64,000 nt of DNA, taken from an uncultured Bacteroidia bacterium. GTDB taxonomy: Bacteria > Bacteroidota > Bacteroidia > Bacteroidales > F082. The notes under the pieces were generated by a model. That model was not told the origin of the DNA. It worked only from the letters and a program-made list of their open reading frames with translations, and searched no databases. The translations under genes and the position numbers were made by a program. Location of the stretch: positions 1 to 64,000 of the forward strand of contig CACZZO010000012.1 in NCBI GenBank assembly GCA_902785755.1, written 5' to 3'. This document shows, one piece after another, positions 27,913-36,231 of this stretch (position 1 is the stretch's first letter; the number at the start of each line of letters is the position of its first letter).

Positions 27913-28344
27913 TCATTTTTCTACCTCTATCCTCATTTCACAATCCGGTCCACCACCCAAGATGGAGTGACAAAGCGTTACGGTGAATTTTTTGCCTTTC
28001 CACAAACTTTGCATCGAATACATCACGCTTTGGCGCGAACATTCACAGAGCAAAGGTGTTGTGACATATCCCTTTTTGCACAATTCACAAGTGCATTCCA
28101 AAAAGACAAGCCGATAGACACGACCTTTTTCGACGACCTCACCTTTCACTCCGGGCAAATCATTGGCCATCTCGAAGAAAACATCCATGTCACCTTTAGC
28201 GTCCTCATAGAGCTTTTGGTAAACCGAAAGCGTACCGCCTTTCACACAGTTCTTTCCACATTCCGCGAAGAAAACCGACCGTTGTTCTGATGAAAGCCGT
28301 GCAATGCCTTTCTCGAATCCCTTAAACCAATTTGATAATTCCAT
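27913..28344 (-). CDS. Cysteine-rich hypothetical protein
   Basis: A 143-residue protein with 11 or so cysteines, including FAECGKNCVKGG, FLECTCELCKKGY and LLCECSRQSV, and a C-terminal CHSILGGGPDCEMRIEVE. The arrangement suggests a metal or Fe-S site or a redox-active fold, but I do not recognise the family with certainty. No signal peptide, so probably cytoplasmic. It is transcribed from regulatory module B and its stop lies 10 bp before the start of the truncated receptor gene, so they were probably one operon. Confidence 0.7.
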   Translation of the reverse strand: MELSNWFKGFEKGIARLSSEQRSVFFAECGKNCVKGGTLSVYQKLYEDAKGDMDVFFEMANDLPGVKGEVVEKGRVYRLVFLECTCELCKKGYVTTPLLCECSRQSVMYSMQSLWKGKKFTVTLCHSILGGGPDCEMRIEVEK

Positions 28345-28395
28345 AACGATGTGATTTTAAACCTGTAAGAACCTTACTCTTCCATATCAAATCGA

Positions 28396-28456
28396 CTGCA
28401 AAATTAGCGCATTATCCGTTCCGAAACGAAAACCAAATGTGGACATTAATATGGAC
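28396..28456 (-). promoter_or_regulatory. Shared regulatory module, copy B
   Basis: On the minus strand: -7 element TAATTTTG (28399-28406), the invariant block 28411-28434 and a direct repeat TGTGGAC (28438-28444) / TATGGAC (28450-28456). Every element is at the same offset as in copy A. It lies between the divergent cysteine-rich gene and the C10 peptidase. Confidence 0.75.
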
Positions 28457-28495
28457 ATTATGAAATCAAATCGCCATTGATAATGAAAATGTTGT

Positions 28496-28503
28496 AGTTT
28501 TGC
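28496..28503 (+). promoter_or_regulatory. Putative promoter -7 element of the C10 peptidase gene (TAGTTTTG)
   Basis: TAGTTTTG fits TAnnTTTG and lies 23 bp before the ATG at 28527; module B is just upstream and could affect this promoter as well. Confidence 0.5.
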
Positions 28504-28526
28504 GGTGTAAATCAAATTTGAATGAT

Positions 28527-29609
28527 ATGTCTAAAGTCCTTACCTTATTATTAATTGCTCTTTGCGCTTTGAATGGTTGGGCGCAAAGTCCGCTATTGAA
28601 AACCGTGGATGCTCCAGATGCTGCCATTCCGACGCTTCGTGCTGAAGGTTTGCTCAACACGCATTGGACGCAGAATTATCCTTACAACCAGCTTTGCCCA
28701 AGAGACCCCGTGAATGGCAATGCCTATAGTGTCGCAGGTTGTCCAGCAGTTGCTATGGGACAGATTATCAATTATTTGAGAACAACAGAAGGCACCCGTT
28801 TTGCCGACGATGACGACTATGCCCATTACTATGCTGGCCGCAATTATATGATTGACGACGATTGGGCGACCCTGAAATTTCCGTCCTTCCCGATGTTGAA
28901 CGTAATGTTAGATTCCGTCGATGCCACTTTCCAGCGTGGCGAGGAACTGTCTGACGAGTTGGCCGCTGCCTTGGTCTTTGCTTGCGGCACGGCGCTCAAG
29001 CAGGTCTATACTTCCGAAGCCTCCGGCACCTTCTATGTGGACCAAGCGTTTGAGGCTTACCAACGCTTCGGCTTTGCGGACTGTGTGCTGATTCGCGAGC
29101 CTGATTCGGTGATGTATGCCACCTTGATTTCCAATCTGAAAGCGGGGTTTCCTGCACATTTGGCAGTCGAGAATCCTGCTGGTACGGTCGGACACAACGT
29201 TGTGGTTGATGGCTATCGCGAATCGGACGGCAAGTTTCATATCAATTTCGGCTATGGTGGCACTTTGGACAACTGGTACGACATCCCCGACCCGAATTTC
29301 TACTACGGTATGACCAAGGTGGAAGGCATCATCTTGAATATCATCCCCTCTATGGGACCTTTGACTGTTCAAGAGCCCACCGCCCAACAGCCGCTTGCAG
29401 TCTATCCCAATCCCGTTTCCGATGTGCTCTATGTAAAGAACTTTCCTTGTGAAGCTGTGGAGTATTCCATTTTCAATGTCTTGGGCCAAAAGGTAATGGC
29501 AGGTTTTTCAAGCGGAACCATTTCCGTTGCCGGATTGGGGAAGGGACTTTATTTCTTGCAGGTCAAGGGAGAAAACTTCTGTGAAACGGCGAAGTTTGTT
29601 GTGAAATAG
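28527..29609 (+). CDS. C10 (streptopain-like) cysteine peptidase with T9SS sorting domain
   Basis: A 360-residue secreted peptidase. Signal peptide MSKVLTLLLIALCALNGWAQ (start at 28527, not the upstream frame start). The catalytic Cys is in YSVAGCPAVAMGQIINYL and the catalytic His in VGHNVVVDGYRESDGKFH, followed by INFGYGGTLDNWYDIP, the order seen in SpeB and in Porphyromonas/Prevotella C10 enzymes. Propeptide is short or absent. The C-terminal ~75 residues are a T9SS type A domain (YPNPVSDVLYV ... LYFLQVKGENF). Likely cell-surface or released protease attacking host, dietary or bacterial protein. A small cytoplasmic gene follows 6 bp later. Confidence 0.9.
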   Translation: MSKVLTLLLIALCALNGWAQSPLLKTVDAPDAAIPTLRAEGLLNTHWTQNYPYNQLCPRDPVNGNAYSVAGCPAVAMGQIINYLRTTEGTRFADDDDYAHYYAGRNYMIDDDWATLKFPSFPMLNVMLDSVDATFQRGEELSDELAAALVFACGTALKQVYTSEASGTFYVDQAFEAYQRFGFADCVLIREPDSVMYATLISNLKAGFPAHLAVENPAGTVGHNVVVDGYRESDGKFHINFGYGGTLDNWYDIPDPNFYYGMTKVEGIILNIIPSMGPLTVQEPTAQQPLAVYPNPVSDVLYVKNFPCEAVEYSIFNVLGQKVMAGFSSGTISVAGLGKGLYFLQVKGENFCETAKFVVK

Positions 29610-29615
29610 CCCATT

Positions 29616-30110
29616 ATGTCAAAACTGAAGGCGATATTATCGGGTAGGCTCAGTGGCAACGAAGTCAGAGCCTTGGCCGGAGCCGACTTCAAAGAGGAGT
29701 TGTTTCAGTTGCTTTTCGACCCTGACAAACGCACTTCCGACAACGCAGCCTGGGTGCTGACGCATTTGCCCAAGACTGCCGACGCTTGGTTGGCTGAACG
29801 CCAAAACATCCTCATCGACGAGGCCATGCGCACGGCAAGCACCACCAAACGCCGCCTGATTATGAACCTCTTGGAACGGACATCCTTCGACCCCGATCAC
29901 ATCCGCACCGATTTCCTCGATTTCTGCTTCAACGCCATTCTTTCCGATGCGCCCGTCGGCGTGAAGAGCTTAGCCATCAAGTTGGCGTACGCGCAGAGTG
30001 TACATTATCCCGAGCTGCTCGAAGAAATCAACGCCACCCTCCGGATGATGGAGCCAGAGGAACTTCCTGCGGCTTTGAAGCACCTCAGAGGAAAGATGCT
30101 TGCAAAATAA
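29616..30110 (+). CDS. HEAT-like helical hypothetical protein
   Basis: A 164-residue, wholly helical protein without signal peptide or membrane segment. Short repeating helix pairs (SDNAAWVLTHLPKTADAWL, TTKRRLIMNLLERTSFD, GVKSLAIKLAYAQSV) resemble HEAT/adenylosuccinate-lyase-type repeat proteins seen in Bacteroidetes. It begins 6 bp after the C10 peptidase stop, so it shares that transcript, but no functional link is known to me. Confidence 0.7.
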   Translation: MSKLKAILSGRLSGNEVRALAGADFKEELFQLLFDPDKRTSDNAAWVLTHLPKTADAWLAERQNILIDEAMRTASTTKRRLIMNLLERTSFDPDHIRTDFLDFCFNAILSDAPVGVKSLAIKLAYAQSVHYPELLEEINATLRMMEPEELPAALKHLRGKMLAK

Positions 30111-30212
30111 ACTAATGGAGGGGAATATTGAAGCGTTTGTGCGGTTTATTGGGAGGGTGATGGAAAGCCAGCTATTTTCATAACGGTTTTTTGTTGAATG
30201 AAGAAAGATTTG

Positions 30213-30220
30213 TATTTTTG
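30213..30220 (+). promoter_or_regulatory. Putative promoter -7 element (TATTTTTG)
   Basis: TATTTTTG lies 33 bp before the ATG of the DUF3791-like gene. Confidence 0.5.
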
Positions 30221-30253
30221 CGGTGATAAATAATCGTTCTTGAAGGTTGCGTT

Positions 30254-30493
30254 ATGAAGAATGTTGTAGAAATACCGAGGGCACAAGTGATGATGACTTT
30301 TGTGGCCACTTGCATCGAGACCACCGCCCGACTGCTGAACACTTCCTACAAAGAGGTGTACGAGCGGATGAAGCGCGTGGGGCTGATAGAGCGGTTTATA
30401 CTTCCGCACTACGAAACCCTTCACAGTGAGAGCCGAGAGAACCTTGCGGAGGTGTTGGTGGAATGTATGAACAATTGGGAGGGCAGGAAATGA
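30254..30493 (+). CDS. DUF3791-like small protein
   Basis: A 79-residue protein with TFVATCIETTARLLNTSYKEVYERMKRVGLIERFILPHYETLH, which matches the short helical DUF3791 family found in gut bacteria and often located next to DUF3990 genes. No DUF3990 partner is present here. Function unknown; toxin-antitoxin-like or phage-related roles have been suggested by context in other genomes, not by evidence here. It stands at the left edge of the AT-rich defence island. Confidence 0.7.
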   Translation: MKNVVEIPRAQVMMTFVATCIETTARLLNTSYKEVYERMKRVGLIERFILPHYETLHSESRENLAEVLVECMNNWEGRK

Positions 30494-30582
30494 GTGAAAT
30501 GGTAGTGAGGTGATGAGGAATAATTGATGATTCAAAATAAATATGTATTTTTGCAAAATAAACTATTTGAATAGGAATTAAT

Positions 30583-31965
30583 ATGCTGACCTATATTAAA
30601 ATAAATGGGTTTAAGTCTTTTCAAGATTTTGAAATGACTTTTACTCCCTTAACCGTAATTGCCGGAGCAAATGCAGCTGGGAAAAGTAACCTCTTTGATG
30701 CATTACGACTGCTTTCACGACTGGCGGAGGTTGACAAAGTTCATACAGCATTTCGTGAAAACCAGAGAGGTGACCTGCATGAGCTATTCACTCAATATGA
30801 CAATGGCGAGTGCGCATCAGTCATGGAGTTCGTTGTTGAAATGTTAGTTAATAAAGATATTACAGACGCATGGGGGGCAACTGCGACTTTAAAGTATACA
30901 AGACTTCATTACGAATTAAAAATAAAGCATTTTATAAATGATAATGGATTGGATGATTTAGAAGTTGTACACGAAAGACTGAACACAATAAAACATAACG
31001 ATGATAATTGGATAAAGCTTATTCCCAATAAACAAATTGAATTTTGGCGCCCTAAAGTTGTAACAGGCAAGCGAGGTGTTCCATATATTGAAACAAGAAT
31101 TGAAAACGACATACCCGTTGTTTATGTTCCACAAGATGGAACTTCTGGGAAAAAGCGTGTTATTAATCTTCAGCATGCAAAAAAAACGATTTTGAGCAGT
31201 TTTGATTCTGTTGATTTTCGACATATTCTTGCAGCAAAAGAGGAAATGAAGAGTTGGAATTTCCTACAATTAAACCCCGAAGATCTCCGACAGCCGACCA
31301 GCAAAAAAACAGGCGAAGATTCCATTTCGTTCTCTGGAAAAAACTTGGCTGCAGCCCTTTTCCGAATCAAACAGAAAGACCCATACTGTTTAAAGGAAAT
31401 ATCCAGAAAACTCAGCAAGTTTATTACTAATTACTCTGAAGTTGAGGTGAGGGATGATGTTGAAAATAAACAGTATGTAATATATTTAAAAGGAGAAGAT
31501 GGGAAAGAATACTCCTCTAGGGTTCTTTCGGAAGGAACATTAAGGATGCTGACCTTATGTATCTTGGAACAAGATGACACACACACGGGTCTTTTATGTT
31601 TTGAGGAACCAGAAAACGGTATCCATCCATTTCGGATTAAAACAATGGTTGACCTTTTAAAAGACTTGTCAACAGACTTTATGGATTCGGAAATGCCATT
31701 AAGACAGGTGATAGTCAATACTCATTCTCCACTGCTGGTCAATATCATCCATATGTATTGGGCACAGGACATTAATGTTTCTCTTCATTTTGCTGAAATG
31801 AGGACTAGAATACAAGAGATAAATGGGAGAAAACAAAAAACAAAAAACACCACGATTCTTCCTGTGGCGAAGGATGGTCAACTTACGCTCCCTATTTCCG
31901 AACAGGATAAAAAAGTCTCAATACTGACAGTAAAGGAATATTTGAGTTCATTGAGTGGAGAGTAA
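30583..31965 (+). CDS. AAA family ATPase (OLD/RecF-like, AAA_21)
   Basis: A 460-residue ABC-type ATPase. It opens MLTYIKINGFKSFQDFEMTF and has Walker A VIAGANAAGKSNLFDALRLLSRL, an ABC signature LSEGTLRMLTLCIL and Walker B GLLCFEEPENGIHP, with an H-loop in VIVNTHSPLLVN. The split architecture is that of OLD-like defence ATPases. The stop is 2 bp before the ATG of a TOPRIM-like DUF4276 protein, which is the usual partner. The sequence is visibly AT-richer than the flanking genes, suggesting acquisition. Likely anti-phage, the ATPase sensing and the partner acting as nuclease; the class of system is inferred from architecture, not shown. Confidence 0.85.
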   Translation: MLTYIKINGFKSFQDFEMTFTPLTVIAGANAAGKSNLFDALRLLSRLAEVDKVHTAFRENQRGDLHELFTQYDNGECASVMEFVVEMLVNKDITDAWGATATLKYTRLHYELKIKHFINDNGLDDLEVVHERLNTIKHNDDNWIKLIPNKQIEFWRPKVVTGKRGVPYIETRIENDIPVVYVPQDGTSGKKRVINLQHAKKTILSSFDSVDFRHILAAKEEMKSWNFLQLNPEDLRQPTSKKTGEDSISFSGKNLAAALFRIKQKDPYCLKEISRKLSKFITNYSEVEVRDDVENKQYVIYLKGEDGKEYSSRVLSEGTLRMLTLCILEQDDTHTGLLCFEEPENGIHPFRIKTMVDLLKDLSTDFMDSEMPLRQVIVNTHSPLLVNIIHMYWAQDINVSLHFAEMRTRIQEINGRKQKTKNTTILPVAKDGQLTLPISEQDKKVSILTVKEYLSSLSGE

Positions 31966-31967
31966 AT

Positions 31968-32642
31968 ATGGCGACAAAACAAGTATTCATAGGATATACG
32001 ACAGAGGGAAGAACTGATGTGCGTTTCTTGGAAAAGATCATCGAAAGGTCTTTTGAGGAAATTGCATTTGAGTGCTTTGGAGATGTGGAGCCCGTCATTT
32101 GGCATTTAAAAGTAAATAAAACTGGGCTTACTTTTAGAGAATATGCATTATTAGCTGCGCAACAAGGGGTTGATGATATTGGCATGATGATACTTTGTAT
32201 CCATGTAGATGCTGATGGCCCGACAAATCAAAACGCACTTGATACCATGATAGCTCCAGCTCAAGAACTAATTAACGTCCAAGACAATAAAACTACATGC
32301 AAAATAATTGTTCCCATAATTCCTGTTCAAATGATGGAATCATGGATGCTGGCTGATAAGGTTTTGCTAAAAACCGAGATTGGAACCACAAAGACAGACA
32401 ATGAACTTAAGATTGATAGAGCACCTGAAACAATAGCAGACCCGAAATTTATTATCGAAGAAGCCATTAGAATTGCTCAACAAGAAAAGACAAAACGTAG
32501 GAGAAGGGAGTTGAATATTAGCGACATCTATCTTGCCATAGGGCAAAAAATATCAATTGAGAAATTGAGTCAGCTTCAATCGTATCAGCAGTTTCAAGAT
32601 AACATTAGACGTGCTTATCGGGAATTGCATTTGATGAAATAG
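31968..32642 (+). CDS. DUF4276-like TOPRIM-fold protein
   Basis: A 224-residue protein: VFIGYTTEGRTDVRFLEKIIER with a TOPRIM-type Glu (TEGRTD), then MMILCIHVDADGPTNQN with the second acidic motif (DADG), and VPVQMMESWMLAD-like IPVQMMESWMLADKVLL, all typical of DUF4276 proteins. The C-terminal part is charged and helical (QQEKTKRRRRELNISDIYLAIGQKI). TOPRIM proteins paired with OLD-like ATPases act as nucleases or tRNase-like effectors in systems such as OLD, Gabija and PARIS. The acidic residues are kept, so activity is plausible. Two bases separate it from the ATPase gene. Confidence 0.78.
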   Translation: MATKQVFIGYTTEGRTDVRFLEKIIERSFEEIAFECFGDVEPVIWHLKVNKTGLTFREYALLAAQQGVDDIGMMILCIHVDADGPTNQNALDTMIAPAQELINVQDNKTTCKIIVPIIPVQMMESWMLADKVLLKTEIGTTKTDNELKIDRAPETIADPKFIIEEAIRIAQQEKTKRRRRELNISDIYLAIGQKISIEKLSQLQSYQQFQDNIRRAYRELHLMK

Positions 32643-32826
32643 TATCTATGAATTAATAAAAACATTGAATTAATTATTTAATTAATTGATAAAGAAAGAA
32701 ATATAGAACATAACTAACATATTATAAAAGCGTTTTCGCTCTCATTGTCCCCTTGAAGTTCCACAAATCAAGTACAATTGAATAAAGTAGTTAACGCTCA
32801 CGAGAAATCGTGGGCTTACTTATCGG

Positions 32827-32893
32827 TTGTACAGGTCGTGGAACACCTAAGGAGACATAAGCAAAGTTCCACGATTTTCTTATGCCTGTACAA
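32827..32893. repeat. Nested inverted repeat around the first methyltransferase start codon
   Basis: Outer arms TTGTACAGG (32827-32835) / CCTGTACAA (32885-32893) and inner arms CGTGGAAC (32837-32844) / GTTCCACG (32866-32873). The ATG at 32882 lies between the two right arms, so folding of the mRNA would occlude it. The rest of 32643-32826 is AT-rich, with small hairpins (GCG-TTTT-CGC; CACGA-GAAA-TCGTG) and no gene. Confidence 0.6.
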
Positions 32894-33532
32894 CACGAAA
32901 ACACAAAACAAATCAAAAGCCGCCAAAGGGTGGCTGACCATGGCGAGGTGTTCACCAATCCGCGCGAGGTGAACGCCATGCTCGACTTGGTGCGCGACGA
33001 GTCTTTCCGGCTCGACAGCCGCTTTCTTGAGCCTGCCTGCGGCGATGGGAATTTCCTTATCGAGATTCTACGCCGCAAACTTTCCCTTTTGAATGACATC
33101 AAAACCCCAACCGAGTGGGAGTTTAAGAGCCTGATTGCCGTAGGCTCCTGTTATGGCATTGACATCCTGCCCGACAATGCCGAGGCTTGTCGTGAACGGT
33201 TGTTTGCCGAAGTGATTGACCAAATTGGCAAAAAGGGCTGTACAAACGGTTATGAAGAAAGCCTCCGATACATGCTGCAAAAGAATATCGTCTGCGGCGA
33301 TGCGCTGACCTATCGCACGGCCGAGGACAAGCCCATTACTTTCTGCGAATGGACACCCATCGCGGGCAGCAAACAGTTCTCGCGGCGCGACTTCCAGTTT
33401 GACTTCCTTGTCACACAAAGCCACCAATACAGCCTCTTCGACGAGCAAGGCGAAGTGCAAAGTTTCGACGAACCCGTGCGTACCTATCCACCATTGCATT
33501 ACACCCAACTTTATCGATATGACACACTATAG
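32882..33532 (+). CDS. Small DNA methyltransferase-like subunit (motif I present, NPPY absent)
   Basis: A 216-residue protein with a HGEVFTNPREVNAMLDLV opening and SAM-binding motif I RFLEPACGDGNFLIEILRRKL, followed by an acidic motif II region YGIDILPDNAEACRERL. At the place where an N6-adenine methylase would carry NPPY, it reads FQFDFLVTQSHQYSLFDEQG, so catalytic motif IV is missing. It overlaps the next, complete methyltransferase gene by 14 bp. Either a non-catalytic partner subunit or a split-off duplicate N-terminus of the following enzyme; the overlap argues for coupled synthesis. Confidence 0.75.
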   Translation: MPVQHENTKQIKSRQRVADHGEVFTNPREVNAMLDLVRDESFRLDSRFLEPACGDGNFLIEILRRKLSLLNDIKTPTEWEFKSLIAVGSCYGIDILPDNAEACRERLFAEVIDQIGKKGCTNGYEESLRYMLQKNIVCGDALTYRTAEDKPITFCEWTPIAGSKQFSRRDFQFDFLVTQSHQYSLFDEQGEVQSFDEPVRTYPPLHYTQLYRYDTL

Positions 33533-35042
33533 CCCCGACATCCTCAATTGTTTGGCCAATCTGAGCAGCGACGAGGTCTTCACCTCGCCCGAGTTGGCTA
33601 ACCGAATGCTCGACTTGCTGCCACAGGAGTTGTTCCGTTCCAGCAAGACGCGCTTTCTTGACCCTTGCAGCAAAAGCGGTGTCTTCCTGCGCGAGATTGC
33701 CAAACGGCTGCTGGCAGGGCTGGAAGAGCAAATACCCGACTTGCAACAACGCATCGACCATATTATGACCAAACAGGTTTTCGGAATTGCCTGTACTGAC
33801 CTCACTGCTGAGATGAGTCGTCGCACACTCTATTGCACAAAACAAGCCAATGGTGAGTATAGTGTGGCCACCTGTTTCGACGATGCGCAAGGCAACCTGC
33901 GCTATATACGATGCCAACACACTTGGGAGAACGGCAAGTGTAAGCATTGTGGTGCCAATCGTGCCCAATACGACCGCGTAGAAACTATTGAGACCTACGC
34001 TTATCCATTCATTCACAGAAACATAAACGAAATCTTCAAAAACATGCAATTTGATGTAATTATAGGAAATCCGCCGTACCAATTGAATGTCGGTGTTGAG
34101 AAAGAAAACTATGCAATCGCTATATACCACAAATTTGTGCAACAAGCCAAAAAACTCAACCCTCGATATCTTTGCATGATTATACCGGCACGATGGTATG
34201 CAGGAGGTCGTGGTCTTGATGAATTTAGAGATGAAATGTTGCACGACAATCATTTGCGAGTTTTAGAAGATTATCCAGATGCTTCAGATGTTTTCCCTGG
34301 AGTTCAGATAAAAGCAGGGGTGTGTTATTTTTTATGGGACAAGGATAATGCTGGAGATTGTAGTGTGACTACAAATTTAAATGGTGAGAAAATAGGTCCA
34401 ACCGTAAGACCCCTTTTAGAAAAAGGTGCGACAACTTTTATCCGATACAATCAAATGACTTCCATTTATTACAAAATGAAAGCAAAAAACAACCAAGAGA
34501 ATAGTTTTAGTAGTCTTGTGAGTCCTCAAACACCTTTCGGAATCATAACAAGTGAAAAAGGTCATTTAGAAAAAACATCTTCTTCTGATGTTAAGATGTA
34601 CATAAGTGGTAATGAGAAAGAATATAAAGGAGGAACTTCATTTATTGAAGGCTATAAGATAACAAAAGGGAAAAATTTGATTGATTGTCATAAAGTTCTT
34701 ATAGGAAAAGCTGGAAGTGGAAGTGATTCTTTCCCACATTCTATTCTAAGTACCCCCTTCTATGCTGAACCTGGCACCGTATGCAATCAAACTTATTTAG
34801 TGATTGGCCCATTCAAGGATAAAAATGAGTGTAACAATGTAATCTCATACATTAAAACACGTTTTTTCAGATTTATGGTACTACTGCGTAAAAATTCGCA
34901 AGATGCCATGCGTGGAGTTTATCAATTCGTCCCAATGCAAGACTTCTCCCACCCATGGACAGACGAGATGCTGTACAAGAAATACGACTTGGACGAAGAC
35001 GAGATAGCCTTTATTGAGAGTATGATTCGCCCGATGGAATAG
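33519..35042 (+). CDS. Eco57I-type N6-adenine DNA methyltransferase
   Basis: A 507-residue modification enzyme. The start MTHYSPDILNCLANL (33519) gives the common EVFTSPELANRMLDLLP opening, also found in the neighbouring small subunit. Motif I is RFLDPCSKSGVFLREIAKRL; a zinc-knuckle-like CQHTWENGKCKHCG lies in between; catalytic motif IV is FDVIIGNPPYQLNVG. The C-terminal region (about 330-500) is AT-rich and probably the target-recognition domain (YISGNEKEYKGG, GSGSDSFPHSIL). Methylates adenine in a specific sequence, protecting DNA from the nuclease-helicase coded downstream. Between it and that gene stands a transposase/REP insertion. Confidence 0.88.
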   Translation: MTHYSPDILNCLANLSSDEVFTSPELANRMLDLLPQELFRSSKTRFLDPCSKSGVFLREIAKRLLAGLEEQIPDLQQRIDHIMTKQVFGIACTDLTAEMSRRTLYCTKQANGEYSVATCFDDAQGNLRYIRCQHTWENGKCKHCGANRAQYDRVETIETYAYPFIHRNINEIFKNMQFDVIIGNPPYQLNVGVEKENYAIAIYHKFVQQAKKLNPRYLCMIIPARWYAGGRGLDEFRDEMLHDNHLRVLEDYPDASDVFPGVQIKAGVCYFLWDKDNAGDCSVTTNLNGEKIGPTVRPLLEKGATTFIRYNQMTSIYYKMKAKNNQENSFSSLVSPQTPFGIITSEKGHLEKTSSSDVKMYISGNEKEYKGGTSFIEGYKITKGKNLIDCHKVLIGKAGSGSDSFPHSILSTPFYAEPGTVCNQTYLVIGPFKDKNECNNVISYIKTRFFRFMVLLRKNSQDAMRGVYQFVPMQDFSHPWTDEMLYKKYDLDEDEIAFIESMIRPME

Positions 35043-35071
35043 ACTATTATGATGATGGCAGCGGCATACAT

Positions 35072-35474
35072 AGCCTCGGAGAGGCGGCACGCACACAGTG
35101 CAATTAACACCATACAAGCCGATAGGCGCAGTGTGGTGATAGCGATGCACACGCGCTATGAGCATCTCGAAGAGATGGGACAGACGATGCTGGATGATAG
35201 ATACAGTACGGTGTCGCATATCTCCGATATGCTGTCACACCCTCGCCCGTCTGCCACCATACAAGCGCAGCGTAGTGTGGTGGATGAGGAGTGTGCGTCT
35301 GGCGGGCATCTCGTAGAGATGAGACCGACCATGATAGTCAGTATAGCGATATCGCATGTCTCCGACATACATGAGAGGCGTAGCCCGTATAGCACCACAC
35401 TGCGCGGCTTCGCCGCTTGTATGGTGTTACTTGCGCCTGTCGGCACATCTCATGTCTCCGACATGATACGGCTG
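35072..35474. repeat. REP-type hairpin cluster, left of the RAYT gene
   Basis: Non-coding stretch with two hairpin types. Mini-hairpins of 5-7 bp with 3-nt loops: 35073-35085 (GCCTC-GGA-GAGGC), 35163-35177, 35217-35231, 35307-35321, 35355-35369 and 35451-35465 (CATGTC-TCC-GACATG). Larger hairpins: CACCATACAAGC ... GCAGTGTGGTG at 35108-35138, a variant at 35255-35282 and an inverted copy at 35393-35426. The type is that mobilised by REP-associated tyrosine transposases. Confidence 0.85.
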
Positions 35475-35924
35475 TCAGTCCTTGAGGAAGTACTCTTCCT
35501 TGATTTCCACGCCGTTATCTGTCAGAAACTCTCGGTACTCCTTGGCAAACGCCTTACTACGATGGTGCTCTTTCTGCTTGGCGATATAGCCCACTATCAT
35601 GTCCTTGTCGCGCAGGCTATAAGAAAAGCCCGCATACTCTTTGGACCATCCGTCGAAAAGCGGAAAGTGAGGGTTGGCCTTGAGCCACTTGCTGGTAGAG
35701 ACCTTGATTTCTTGCACGAACTTGGACATCGCCAAGGTGGCAGGCAAGGACACAAAAAGATGCACATGGTCAGGCATACCGCCGACACGGTAAAGACGAC
35801 CTCCGACATTGTTGATAAACCCCAGCATGTAAGAGTAGAGTTCCCGCTCATACTCTTCAGCAATGGCCGGAATGCTTCGGTGAGTACGGAGGATGATATG
35901 ATAGAATGTCTGTGTGTAACTCAT
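35475..35924 (-). mobile_element. REP-associated tyrosine transposase (RAYT / IS200-IS605 TnpA-like)
   Basis: A 149-residue single-strand DNA transposase of the Y1 HUH class. It contains the HUH motif GGMPDHVHLFVSLP and the catalytic Tyr region DMIVGYIAKQKEHHR, and starts SYTQTFYHIILRTHRSIPAI. Flanking sequences on both sides (35072-35474 and 35965-36214) carry the hairpin elements it would recognise. No TnpB accessory gene is present. It lies on the strand opposite to the restriction genes, between the methyltransferase and the nuclease-helicase. Confidence 0.9.
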
Positions 35925-35964
35925 ATTACGGTAACGAGGAGATGTTGGGATTATTGTGATAGTC

Positions 35965-36214
35965 GCATCTCTCCGAGATGCTTTTCCCGATGGTGTACAC
36001 TATGCCACATCATATACCGCTCGCAACGCTCCACACTACGCAACTCCGTTGCTTATATCGGGCTATTTCCGCCTAACGGCACTTCCCATGTCTCCGACAT
36101 GTTCCGTCCCCTCATCGCCTCGAAGAGGCGACACGCACAGAGTGCAATTAACACCATACAAGCACAGCGCAGTATGGTGGCAACACCATACAAGCCGATA
36201 GGCGCAGTGTAGTG
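35965..36214. repeat. REP-type hairpin cluster, right of the RAYT gene
   Basis: Mini-hairpins at 35965-35981 (GCATCTC-TCC-GAGATGC), 36087-36101 and 36117-36129 (GCCTC-GAA-GAGGC); large CACCATACAAGC-type hairpins at 36152-36179 and 36184-36214. The 36117-36214 stretch is a direct repeat of 35073-35138 on the left side. No coding sequence seen. Confidence 0.85.
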
Positions 36215-36231
36215 AGTAAAAACATACCAAT

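Noticed and set aside
30583-32642. PARIS (AriA/AriB) defence system
   Set aside because: The ATPase/TOPRIM logic is similar, but the second gene looks like DUF4276, not the DUF4435 protein of PARIS. A profile search would settle it.
35043-36231. Genes in the hairpin region, for example a 387-residue open frame from 35049
   Set aside because: It reads through REP hairpins and antisense to the transposase, with no recognisable protein features.
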